DNA from: Pseudomonas solani
GTDB lineage: Bacteria; Pseudomonadota; Gammaproteobacteria; Pseudomonadales; Pseudomonadaceae
Direction of reading: 5' to 3'
Length of the DNA stretch: 64,000 bases
NCBI RefSeq assembly: GCF_026072635.1
Contig: NZ_AP023081.1
Location: 4,708,501 to 4,772,500, forward strand
Shown: piece by piece, positions 17,077-27,051 of the stretch
Layout: the number at the start of each line of letters is the position of its first letter
How positions within the stretch are numbered: the first letter of the stretch is position 1
The notes under the pieces: generated by a model
Databases searched by the model: none
What the model saw: the letters and a program-made list of their open reading frames with translations, nothing else
What the model was told of the DNA's origin: nothing
Program-made: the position numbers and the translations under genes

Positions 17077-18711
17077 ATGCTACGTGCCTTTGCCGACCTG
17101 GGGTTTCGCTGGAAGATCGCCCTGCCCATCCTGCTCCTGGTGGTGCTCCTGGTGCTGATGGGGGGCCTGGGCATGCAGGGGGTGTCCCAGGTGGCCGATT
17201 CCAGCAAGCAGCTGACCAATCGCTATCTGCCCGCCATCAGCCTGCTGCTCAACGCCGACCGCGATCTCTACCAGGCCTTCACGGCCGAGCGCAGCCTGCT
17301 GGACGAGGGGGCGGGTACGCATATCGAGCAGCTCAAGGCCGACCATGCGGAGAACCTGCAGCAGGCCTATGACCGCGTGCACAAGTACGCGGAGATGGGC
17401 GCGAGTGCCGAGGCGCGGCAGCTGGTGGCCCAGTTCGACAGCGGCTTCCAGCAGTGGAAGGTCACCTCCCTGAAAGTGGTCCAGCTGGCGACTTCTGACC
17501 CGGAAGCCGCCAGCGTCCTCAGCTTTGGTGACAGCGAAAGCCAGTTCCAGAACATGCGCGATGCCATCGATAAGCTCGGCGAGCTCGAGGACAACGCAGC
17601 CAATGCCGAGGGGCAGCGGGCGATTGCCATCGGCGAAACGCGCAGCTGGCAGCAGGGGGTGATCATCGTCATCGGCCTGGCCATCTGCCTGGTGCTGGTG
17701 CTCGGCTTCCCGACTCTGGTCACCCGGCCCCTGCATCGCCTGCTGGAGCGCATCGAGCAGATCGCCGATGGCGACGGTGACCTGCGTGTGCGCCTCGATG
17801 TCACCTCGCGGGACGAACTGGGTAAGCTCAGCCACGCCTTCAACCGCTTCCTCGACAAGCTGCAGCCGCTGATCAAGGAGGTCGGGCGCGTCACCGGCGA
17901 GGTTGCCGACTCGGCGCAGAACCTGGCCGGCCTGGCGGCGGCCAACGACCGGCTGATCAGCAGCGAGCACGCGGCGGTCGACCAGGTCAGCACCGCTGCC
18001 ACCGAAATGAGCGCGGCCGTTCATGAGGTGGCACGCAACGCCCAGAACGCCGCCGATGCCGCGCGCTTCGCCGAGGTGCAATCCCGCGAGGGGGCGCAGG
18101 TGGTGGGCGCCACCATCAAGGCCATCCGCCAGTTGGCTCAAGAGGTGGAAAGCGCCTCCACCACCATCGGCACCCTGGAGCAGGAGACCGCCAACATCGG
18201 CGCCGTGCTGGCGGTGATCAAGGGCATCGCCGACCAGACCAACCTGCTGGCGCTCAACGCGGCCATCGAAGCGGCACGGGCCGGCGAGCAGGGCAGGGGC
18301 TTCGCCGTGGTGGCCGACGAGGTGCGTGCCCTGGCCGCGCGCACCCAGGAGTCCACCAAGGACATCCAGCAGATGATCGAGCGCCTGCAGGTGGGCGTGC
18401 AGAATGCCGTGCGCGCCATGCATTCGGGCAGCGCCCAGGCCCGTGACAGCGTGGAGCGCGCCGCTGGCGTCGACCAGGCGCTGACGGACACCGGCGATTC
18501 GGTGCAGCGCATCAACGACATGGCTGCGCAGATCGCCACCGCCTGCGAGGAGCAAAGCAGCGTCACCGAAGAGATTGCCCGCAACATCAGCGATATCCGC
18601 GACCTCTCAACCGAGGCGGCACAAACCTCCGACCAGAGCACCCAGGCGAGCCGTCATCTCTCCGAGCTTTCCAGCGGCCTCGCCAAGCTGGTCGGGCGCT
18701 TCCGGGTATGA
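17077..18711 (+). CDS. Methyl-accepting chemotaxis protein
   Basis: Transmembrane chemoreceptor feeding CheA. 544 residues from the ATG at 17077, which has a GCGGAG ribosome site; an ATG 21 bases earlier has none. TM1 about residues 12-33, a four-helix-type periplasmic sensor of about 155 residues, TM2 about 190-212, HAMP, then the signalling hairpin with the conserved tip (IADQTNLLALNAAIEAARAG and GFAVVADEVRALA). There is no C-terminal CheR pentapeptide. Ligand unknown. Confidence 0.94.
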   Translation: MLRAFADLGFRWKIALPILLLVVLLVLMGGLGMQGVSQVADSSKQLTNRYLPAISLLLNADRDLYQAFTAERSLLDEGAGTHIEQLKADHAENLQQAYDRVHKYAEMGASAEARQLVAQFDSGFQQWKVTSLKVVQLATSDPEAASVLSFGDSESQFQNMRDAIDKLGELEDNAANAEGQRAIAIGETRSWQQGVIIVIGLAICLVLVLGFPTLVTRPLHRLLERIEQIADGDGDLRVRLDVTSRDELGKLSHAFNRFLDKLQPLIKEVGRVTGEVADSAQNLAGLAAANDRLISSEHAAVDQVSTAATEMSAAVHEVARNAQNAADAARFAEVQSREGAQVVGATIKAIRQLAQEVESASTTIGTLEQETANIGAVLAVIKGIADQTNLLALNAAIEAARAGEQGRGFAVVADEVRALAARTQESTKDIQQMIERLQVGVQNAVRAMHSGSAQARDSVERAAGVDQALTDTGDSVQRINDMAAQIATACEEQSSVTEEIARNISDIRDLSTEAAQTSDQSTQASRHLSELSSGLAKLVGRFRV

Positions 18712-18746
18712 GTCGCAAGTGCTTGTAACGGAAATGTTTTTAGCAG

Positions 18747-18774
18747 TTGTAAGTTGGCGAAGAGCCGGTACAAT
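18747..18774 (+). promoter_or_regulatory. Promoter of the 4.5S RNA gene
   Basis: -35 TTGTAA (18747-18752), 16-base spacer, -10 TACAAT (18769-18774). The predicted start is near 18781, which leaves a leader of about 27 bases containing a perfect 7-bp hairpin (18781-18799) before the mature RNA. Confidence 0.7.
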
Positions 18775-18807
18775 GGCGCGGCTCGCCGATCTGGCGAGCT
18801 GCGTTAT

Positions 18808-18917
18808 GGTGGCCCTGCCGGTCCCCCCGCAACGATTACCCGTCAACCTGGTCAGATCCGGAAGGAAGCAGCCACAGCGGGAACATTGTGTGCCGGGGTG
18901 TGGCTGGTAGGGTCACC
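18808..18917 (+). ncRNA. ffs: Signal recognition particle 4.5S RNA
   Basis: RNA of the bacterial SRP; with Ffh it targets nascent membrane proteins. The conserved apical hairpin is clear: GGTCAGATCCGGAAGGAAGC with the GGAA tetraloop and the asymmetric internal loop AGCAGCC. The ends pair as GGTGGCCCTGCC with GGTAGGGTCACC. The position just before dnaX matches P. aeruginosa. Exact 5' and 3' ends are estimated from the pairing. Confidence 0.93.
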
Positions 18918-18938
18918 CCCATCTCCCAGCGCTGCAAT

Positions 18939-19670
18939 TCACCGGTAGCGCGACACGATTCTCTCTATCTCTCCCGATGTCCGCATGCGCGCCAGTGCAC
19001 GCACGATTTCGTTCGCCGGTATCTCCGGTGCATTGCGCACCAGGCAGGCCACGGGCTCTTCCTCCAGTACCGCCACCGCCGCCAAGCGTTCGCTCGCCGG
19101 CATGCCGCGGTTGAACCATTTCAGCGCCAGTTCGCTGCTGACTGCGTAGCGGTAGCGCCCCGCGCCGAGTTTCTGCAGCACCAGGCCCTGGTTGCGGGCC
19201 TCGTCTCGTTGCAGGGTGCCGTCATCGAACCGCTCCTGCAGGCCTGGATAGGAATAGCCCAGTACGGTGCCCACGCTCTGTGTCGGCAGGCGTTGCGGGT
19301 CGACGGGGGCTGCGTTGTCGGGGGCGCTCACCAGCAGGTCACGCTGCACCAGGATCGGCTCGCTCCACAGGTAGTTAACGCCCAGGTCGCCCATCCAGTT
19401 GGGGCTCACGTAGCAGCGTACGTCGACATCGCCATGCTCCAGGGCCAGCTGCACGCGGGTACGGGGCAGTACGTTGATCTGCGCCTCACGCCCGAGTTGC
19501 CGGGCCAGGCCCTGGATGATGTCGAAGATGATGCCGCCGGTCAGCTCGTTGCTCTCGATCTGCGCCACCGGCATGGCCCAACTGTCCACTGCGGAGAAGC
19601 GCAGGGGAGCCGTTTCGGCGCGAGCCAGCGCACTGGTGATCAGCAACAGGAGGAGCAGCGTTGGACGCAT
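18939..19670 (-). CDS. Periplasmic solute-binding protein, family 3
   Basis: 243 residues with a signal peptide (MRPTLLLLLLITSALARA, cleavage before ETAP) and a bacterial extracellular solute-binding fold of the amino-acid type. Recognisable stretches are GGIIFDIIQGLARQLG, a first-lobe strand with DVDVRCYVSP, and a C-terminal ALARMRTSGEIERIVSRY. The start ATG at 19670 was chosen because the signal peptide starts there. No permease or ATPase gene adjoins it, so it may be an orphan receptor-type binding protein. It is convergent with ffs and divergent from dnaX. Confidence 0.85.
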   Translation of the reverse strand: MRPTLLLLLLITSALARAETAPLRFSAVDSWAMPVAQIESNELTGGIIFDIIQGLARQLGREAQINVLPRTRVQLALEHGDVDVRCYVSPNWMGDLGVNYLWSEPILVQRDLLVSAPDNAAPVDPQRLPTQSVGTVLGYSYPGLQERFDDGTLQRDEARNQGLVLQKLGAGRYRYAVSSELALKWFNRGMPASERLAAVAVLEEEPVACLVRNAPEIPANEIVRALARMRTSGEIERIVSRYR

Positions 19671-19815
19671 CGAGCACCCTCGAACGGGTATGGCGAGGCA
19701 TCCACGATGCCCCGTGTCACACCTGTTGAACATAGAGCACTTCGCATCGGATGCAATTTGCGGTTTGCTCCGCTAGCATTAGCCCCTTCCGATTCCCCAG
19801 CTGCGACGGTTTTCA

Positions 19816-22071
<2,256 letters not shown>

Positions 22072-22082
22072 GGACAACCATC

Positions 22083-22409
22083 ATGATGAAGGGTGGCATG
22101 GCAGGCCTGATGAAACAGGCCCAACAGATGCAAGAAAAGATGCAGAAGATGCAGGAAGAGCTGGCCAATGCCGAGGTTACCGGCCAGTCCGGTGCCGGCC
22201 TGGTGAGCGTGGTGATGACCGGTCGCCATGACGTCAAGCGCGTCACCCTGGACGACAGCCTGATGCAGGAAGACAAGGACATCCTCGAAGACCTGATCGC
22301 CGCCGCCGTCAACGATGCCGTGCGCAAGGTCGAGCAGAACAGCCAGGAAAAGATGTCCGGCATGACTGCCGGTATGCAACTGCCGCCCGGCTTCAAGATG
22401 CCTTTCTGA
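22083..22409 (+). CDS. ybaB: Nucleoid-associated protein YbaB/EbfC
   Basis: 108-residue dimeric DNA-binding protein. The Met- and Gln-rich first helix (MMKGGMAGLMKQAQQMQEKM) and the conserved VTGQSGAGLVSV strand and ILEDLIAAAVNDA helix identify the family. It lies 11 bases after dnaX and before recR, the order found across proteobacteria. Confidence 0.95.
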   Translation: MMKGGMAGLMKQAQQMQEKMQKMQEELANAEVTGQSGAGLVSVVMTGRHDVKRVTLDDSLMQEDKDILEDLIAAAVNDAVRKVEQNSQEKMSGMTAGMQLPPGFKMPF

Positions 22410-22485
22410 TCAAATAGCTCCAAGTGCCAAGCCGCAAGCTTCAAGCAGAAGCGGGTGGCCTGGCACGATTTCCCCGATTCTTTGC

Positions 22486-22525
22486 AGCTTCCAGCTTCCA
22501 GCTTCCAGCTTCCAGCTTCCAGCTT
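22486..22525. repeat. Tandem 7-bp repeat upstream of recR
   Basis: AGCTTCC is repeated 5 times and followed by AGCTT, ending 19 bases before the recR ATG. Diverged copies of the same motif (AAGCTTCAAGC) lie at 22428-22451. A 7-bp unit in the leader can slip in length. Confidence 0.9.
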
Positions 22526-22544
22526 TCTTCTTTGAGATTTCTTG

Positions 22545-23144
22545 ATGAGCTTCAGCCCGCTGATCCGCCAACTGATCGATGCCCTGCGCATCCTGCCCGG
22601 TGTCGGGCAGAAGACCGCCCAGCGTATGGCGTTGCAGATGCTCGAGCGTGACCGCAGCGGCGGGCTGCGCCTGGCCCAGGCGCTGACCTCGGCGATGGAA
22701 GGCGTGGGGCATTGCAAGCAGTGCCGTACCCTCAGCGAGGATGATCTCTGCCCGCAGTGCGCTGATCCGCGCCGCGACGATTCGTTGCTGTGCGTGGTGG
22801 AAGGGCCGCTGGACGTGTTCGCCGTCGAGCAGACCGGCTATCGCGGCCGTTTCTTCGTGCTCAAGGGCCACCTCTCGCCCCTCGATGGCCTGGGCCCGGA
22901 AGCCATCGGCATTCCCGAACTGATGGAACGCGTGGATGCCGGCGCCTTCAGCGAAGTCATCCTCGCCACCAACCCCACGGTGGAAGGCGAAGCCACTGCC
23001 CATTACATCGCCCAACTGCTGGCCCCCAAGGGCCTGGTGGCCTCCCGCATCGCCCACGGCGTGCCCCTGGGTGGCGAACTGGAGCTGGTGGACGGCGGCA
23101 CGCTGACCCACGCCCTGGCCGGTCGCCGCCCCATCGGGCTCTGA
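22545..23144 (+). CDS. recR: Recombination protein RecR
   Basis: Works with RecO/RecF to load RecA on gapped DNA. 199 residues: helix-hairpin-helix (LIDALRILPGVGQKTAQRMAL), four-Cys zinc finger (CKQCRTLSEDDLCPQC), TOPRIM domain (LCVVEGPLDVFAVEQTG) and the C-terminal Walker-B-like stretch. The ATG at 22545 is chosen over the TTG one codon before it. Third gene of the dnaX-ybaB-recR operon. Confidence 0.96.
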   Translation: MSFSPLIRQLIDALRILPGVGQKTAQRMALQMLERDRSGGLRLAQALTSAMEGVGHCKQCRTLSEDDLCPQCADPRRDDSLLCVVEGPLDVFAVEQTGYRGRFFVLKGHLSPLDGLGPEAIGIPELMERVDAGAFSEVILATNPTVEGEATAHYIAQLLAPKGLVASRIAHGVPLGGELELVDGGTLTHALAGRRPIGL

Positions 23145-23170
23145 TCGCCCCTCTGCGTAAACGCGCGCCG

Positions 23171-23192
23171 TAGCCCGGGCTTCAGCCCGGGG
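23171..23192. repeat. GTAG..CCCGGG palindrome between recR and the acetyltransferase
   Basis: CCCGGGCT-TC-AGCCCGGG is a dispersed Pseudomonas-type palindrome. The stop codon of the acetyltransferase (23182-23184) lies at its centre, so the repeat forms the end of that gene and may act as a transcript barrier for recR. Confidence 0.6.
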
Positions 23193-23682
23193 TCGGAGTG
23201 GGGTCGTCCGCCAACGCAGCCAACGCCTCTGCATTCATCCCATAGGCGATCCACTTGCCTTCCGGCCGCCCGCCCAGGCGCTGATAGAAGCGCTCGGCAT
23301 CGCCGTTACCCGCCAGCACATCCCACTTCATCCGCCCCGCACCGCGTGCCAGCGCAAACCGCGCGACGTCGGCGAGCAGGCGCTCGCCGATGCCGATCGA
23401 ACGTGCCGGCGGCGTCACGAACAGTTCCTTGAGCACCAGGGTCGGCTGCAGGTCGTAAGTGAAGGCGATCTCCAGCGTTACCGCATAGCCGAGCAACCTG
23501 CCCGCCGCCTCGGCCACGACTATCCGGCACTGAGGCTGCGGGCCAAAGGCGCGGGCCAGCAGCTGCGCCTCGTCCACCGCGAAGTCCTCCAGGTAGTCCT
23601 CGAAGCGGGCCAGTTCGCGCATCAGCGGGAGGAGGGCGGGCACATCCTCGGCCCGCGCCTCACGTATGTCCGCACTCAGCAT
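23182..23682 (-). CDS. GNAT-family N-acetyltransferase
   Basis: 166 residues, one GNAT domain with the acetyl-CoA motif A as FVTPPARSIGIGERLLADVARFA and the motif B region FYQRLGG. Resembles spermidine/spermine-type acetyltransferases (diamine acetyltransferase-like start IREARAEDVPALLPLM). Substrate unknown. Its start overlaps the last 7 bases of the rhodanese gene, so the two form an operon. Confidence 0.9.
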   Translation of the reverse strand: MLSADIREARAEDVPALLPLMRELARFEDYLEDFAVDEAQLLARAFGPQPQCRIVVAEAAGRLLGYAVTLEIAFTYDLQPTLVLKELFVTPPARSIGIGERLLADVARFALARGAGRMKWDVLAGNGDAERFYQRLGGRPEGKWIAYGMNAEALAALADDPTPTPG

Positions 23683-24113
23683 GCGCAGGGGATGCCCTGG
23701 CCAGCGGGGAGGACCGCTACCGCCCCGGTGAGGCTCAGCCCCTCGTCCAGCCAGCCGGTAACGCCACCAAGCATCTCCTTCACCGCAAAGCCCAGCCCGG
23801 CCAGGCGCACGGCGGCGCGGTGCACGCCGTTGCAGTGGGGGCCTGCGCAGTAGACGACGAACAGCGTGTCACGCGGGTAGCGGGCCATGAATTCGGCGGT
23901 CATCAGCCGATGGGGGATGTTGATCGCGCCCGGCACATGGCCGGCGGCGTAGGCTGCTTCGCCACGCACATCGACCAGCACGTAGTCGACCTCGCCGGCC
24001 TGCTGGCTGGCATGTACGTCCGAGCAATCGGTCTCGAAGGCCAGGCGCTGGGTGAAGTGGGCCAGGGCCGCATCGGGAGCGGCGGCGGGGAACTGGCTGA
24101 TGAGGCTGGGCAT
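23676..24113 (-). CDS. Rhodanese-like sulfurtransferase domain protein
   Basis: 145 residues with a single rhodanese domain: DVRGEAAYAAGHVPGAINIPHR (CDC25-like strand) and the active-site loop YCAGPHCNGVHRAA, whose first Cys should carry the persulfide. A leading helical part precedes it. It is divergent from the FtrA-type regulator, an association I recall for this family, and probably under its control through the inverted repeat at 24142-24180. Confidence 0.9.
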   Translation of the reverse strand: MPSLISQFPAAAPDAALAHFTQRLAFETDCSDVHASQQAGEVDYVLVDVRGEAAYAAGHVPGAINIPHRLMTAEFMARYPRDTLFVVYCAGPHCNGVHRAAVRLAGLGFAVKEMLGGVTGWLDEGLSLTGAVAVLPAGQGIPCAC

Positions 24114-24141
24114 GGTGGTTCTCCATCGGTTGGTTTGATGG

Positions 24142-24180
24142 CGCCACTGTATCCAGCGGCCTTCCTGCTCTACAGTGGCG
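24142..24180. promoter_or_regulatory. Inverted repeat in the rhodanese/ftrA gap
   Basis: Perfect 10-bp arms CGCCACTGTA (24142-24151) and TACAGTGGCG (24171-24180) with a 19-base spacer between two divergent genes. Likely binding site of the AraC-type regulator. Confidence 0.65.
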
Positions 24181-24211
24181 GGCAGGACAGTGACTGGTAG
24201 GTTTCCGCCAA

Positions 24212-25180
24212 ATGAACGACGACCCCTGCCTGGTGGCCATCCTCGCCTACGACGGCCTCTGCACCTTCGAATTCGGCATCGCCGTGGAGATCTTCGGCCT
24301 GCCTCGGCCCGAGTTCGATTTTCCCTGGTACCGCCACTGCATCGTCGGCCTGGACGACGGCCCCATGCGCGCCATGGGCGGCATCCAGGTGCTGGCCGAT
24401 GCGGGCCTGGAGCGCCTGGCCGAGGCGCATACCATCATCGTTCCCGGCTGGCGCGACCGTGCCGAGGCACCGCCCGAGCGGCTGTTGAGTGCACTGCGCG
24501 ACGCCCATGCCCGGGGCGCGCGGCTGGTGTCCATCTGCTCCGGCGTTTTCGTCCTCGCCGCCAGCGGCCTGCTGGATGGCCGGCGCGCCACCACCCACTG
24601 GCGCTATGCCGAGGAGCTGGCGCGACGCTTCCCCGCCATCGAGGTGGACCCCGAGGTGCTCTACGTCGATGCCGGCCAACTGATCAGCTCGGCGGGCAGC
24701 GCCGCCGGCATCGACGCCTGTCTGCACCTGGTGGCGCGGGATTTCGGCACCCAGGTGGCCAATACCGTGGCGCGACGCCTGGTGATGTCGCCCCAGCGTG
24801 CCGGCGGGCAGGCGCAATTCATTCCCGCACCCGTGGCCCGTGCTCCGCGAAACGATCTTTCGGCGTTGATGCAGTGGGCCCGGCAGCACCTGCACGAGCC
24901 CCTGGAAGTAAGCCAACTGGCCCGCCGCGTGGCCATGAGCGAGCGCACCTTCCTGCGCCGTTTCAGCGAGGCCACCGGCATGACGCCCAAGGCCTGGCTG
25001 CAGCACGAACGCCTGGCCCGTGCCCGCGAGCTGCTGGAGAGCGGTGTCGACGGCAGCGAGCGCATCGCCGAGCTGTGCGGCTTCCGTTCGGTGGAGAGCT
25101 TCCGCGTGGCCTTCCGCAACGCCGTCGGGCTCCCGCCTTCGGTCTATCGGGAGCGCTTCGGAGCGGCGCATACGTCCTGA
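24212..25180 (+). CDS. ftrA: GlxA/FtrA-type transcriptional regulator
   Basis: 322 residues. N-terminal DJ-1/PfpI (GATase1-like) domain about 1-180 with a Cys in the nucleophile-elbow position (SICSGVFVLAASG), then an AraC double helix-turn-helix domain about 215-318 (VSQLARRVAMSERTFLRRF and the second IAELCGFRSVESFRVAFR). Probably activates the divergent rhodanese-acetyltransferase pair. The symbol is given from general resemblance and from the rhodanese neighbour; the inducer is not known. Confidence 0.85.
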   Translation: MNDDPCLVAILAYDGLCTFEFGIAVEIFGLPRPEFDFPWYRHCIVGLDDGPMRAMGGIQVLADAGLERLAEAHTIIVPGWRDRAEAPPERLLSALRDAHARGARLVSICSGVFVLAASGLLDGRRATTHWRYAEELARRFPAIEVDPEVLYVDAGQLISSAGSAAGIDACLHLVARDFGTQVANTVARRLVMSPQRAGGQAQFIPAPVARAPRNDLSALMQWARQHLHEPLEVSQLARRVAMSERTFLRRFSEATGMTPKAWLQHERLARARELLESGVDGSERIAELCGFRSVESFRVAFRNAVGLPPSVYRERFGAAHTS

Positions 25181-25256
25181 TCGATGGCGCATGTCACGCC
25201 TTGAAAACCAAGCAAGCGCTCGGTAAGTTTCTCTGACTCAAACAGGGAGCCACACC

Positions 25257-26405
25257 ATGTCCGCTTGCCAGGAATACTTCGACCCCTCCCATCAACTGGT
25301 GCGCGACTCGGTGCGCCGCTTCGTCGAGCGGGAGATCCTCCCGCACATCGGCGACTGGGAGGAGGCCGAGGAATTCCCCCGTGAGCTCTACCTCAAGGCC
25401 GGCGCCGCCGGCATTCTCGGCATCGGCTACCCCGAGCAGTACGGCGGCAGCCACGAGGGCGACCTGTTCGCCAAGGTGGCGGCCAGCGAGGAGCTGATGC
25501 GCAGCGGCTCCGGCGGCCTGGTGGCCGGGCTGGGCTCCCTGGACATCGGCCTGCCGCCGCTGGTCAAGTGGGGCCGCCCCGAGCTGCGCGAACGCCTCGC
25601 GCCCCAGGTACTGGCCGGCGAGAAGATCATGGCCCTGGCCATCACCGAACCCTCTGGCGGCTCCGACGTCGCCAGCCTCAAGACCCGCGCCGTGCGCGAG
25701 GGCGATTTCTACCGCGTCAATGGCAGCAAGACCTTCATCACCAGCGGCGTGCGCGCCGACTACTACACCGTGGCAGTGCGCACCGGCGGCGACGGCTTCG
25801 GCGGCGTCAGCCTGCTGCTGATCGAGAAGGGCACCCCCGGCTTCAGCGTCGGCCGCAAGCTGAAGAAGATGGGCTGGTGGGCCTCCGACACCGCCGAACT
25901 GTTCTTCGAGGATTGCCTCGTGCCGGCGGGCAACCTCATCGGCGTCGAGAACATGGGCTTCGCCTGCATCATGGCCAACTTCCAGTCCGAGCGGCTGGCC
26001 CTGGCCATCATGGCCAACATGACCGCACAGATGGCCCTGGAAGAAGCCGAGTGCTGGGCCCGCGAGCGGCAAGCCTTCGGCAAGCCCATCGGCAAGTTCC
26101 AGGTGCTCAAGCATCGCCTGGCGGAAATGGCCACCCAGGTCGAGGTCTCCCGCGAGTTCACCTACCGCCAGGCGGCGAAGATGGCCGCCGGCAAGAGCGT
26201 GATCAAGGAAATCTCCATGGCCAAGAACTTCGCCACCGACGTGGCGGACCGGGTCACCTACGACGCCGTGCAGCTGCTCGGTGGCATGGGCTATATGCGC
26301 GAGAGCCTGGTGGAACGGCTCTATCGCGACAACCGCATCCTCTCCATCGGCGGTGGCTCGCGGGAGATCATGAACGAGATCATCAGCAAGCAGATGGGGC
26401 TCTGA
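25257..26405 (+). CDS. Acyl-CoA dehydrogenase
   Basis: FAD enzyme catalysing alpha,beta-desaturation of an acyl-CoA. 382 residues with the three ACAD domains: N-terminal helices, the FAD-contacting LAITEPSGGSDVASLKT and FITSG signatures, and the C-terminal helical domain with QLLGGMGYMRE and the catalytic glutamate region. The ATG follows GGGAGCC. A single gene with its own promoter region; it sits after recR in an order I recall from P. aeruginosa (PA1535). Confidence 0.93.
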   Translation: MSACQEYFDPSHQLVRDSVRRFVEREILPHIGDWEEAEEFPRELYLKAGAAGILGIGYPEQYGGSHEGDLFAKVAASEELMRSGSGGLVAGLGSLDIGLPPLVKWGRPELRERLAPQVLAGEKIMALAITEPSGGSDVASLKTRAVREGDFYRVNGSKTFITSGVRADYYTVAVRTGGDGFGGVSLLLIEKGTPGFSVGRKLKKMGWWASDTAELFFEDCLVPAGNLIGVENMGFACIMANFQSERLALAIMANMTAQMALEEAECWARERQAFGKPIGKFQVLKHRLAEMATQVEVSREFTYRQAAKMAAGKSVIKEISMAKNFATDVADRVTYDAVQLLGGMGYMRESLVERLYRDNRILSIGGGSREIMNEIISKQMGL

Positions 26406-26517
26406 TCCCGCCCGCGCGAGGCGCCCATCGGGTGGCCTTGCGCGAGGCCCTGCGTCTCGTTATATGATGATCGAAATTCAAATCGGGCCCGCGGGCCGAG
26501 CGAGAAGGAAAAGCGCC

Positions 26518-27051
26518 ATGAGCGAATCGAGCCGTGAAGAGAAGCTGCAGGCCTGGCTGGAAGCCGAGCGCGCCATGTGCGCGCGGCTCAAGCCCGGTAC
26601 CCTGAGCATGTCCGAGGTGGTGCAACTGAGCCCGCGAGAGTTCTTCGACGGCATCGGCCGGGGCGACCTGCCTTCGCCACCGATAGGTGAACTGATGGGC
26701 TTCGTGCCCATCGAATGGTCAGAAGAGCGCTTCGTGTTCCAGGGCGTTCCGGATGCCCGTCACTACAATCCCCTGGGCACCGTGCATGGCGGCTATGCGG
26801 CGACCCTGCTGGATTCCTGCATGGGCTGCGCCATCCATATGCACGTCAAGCCGGGGCAGGGCTACACCACCACCGACCTGCGCATCAGTTACGTGCGGGC
26901 CATGACCGTGAACACCGGGCCGGTGAGGGCGGAAGGGCGCATCATCCACGTGGGCCGCTCGACCGCACTGGCCGAGGGCCGCATCTATGACGTGGACGGG
27001 AAGCTCTATGCCACCGGCTCCACGACCTGCTTGATACTTGGAGGGAAATGA
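26518..27051 (+). CDS. PaaI-type hotdog thioesterase
   Basis: 177 residues from the ATG behind GAAGGA; an upstream in-frame ATG at 26464 lacks a ribosome site. The hotdog motif is plain: HYNPLGTVHGGYAATLLDSCMG, with the HGG turn and catalytic Asp, followed by TTTDLRISYVRAM. It hydrolyses an acyl-CoA, probably aromatic or medium-chain. Its stop codon overlaps the start of the next gene (ATGA), so it is co-translated with the ketoacyl synthase. Confidence 0.9.
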   Translation: MSESSREEKLQAWLEAERAMCARLKPGTLSMSEVVQLSPREFFDGIGRGDLPSPPIGELMGFVPIEWSEERFVFQGVPDARHYNPLGTVHGGYAATLLDSCMGCAIHMHVKPGQGYTTTDLRISYVRAMTVNTGPVRAEGRIIHVGRSTALAEGRIYDVDGKLYATGSTTCLILGGK

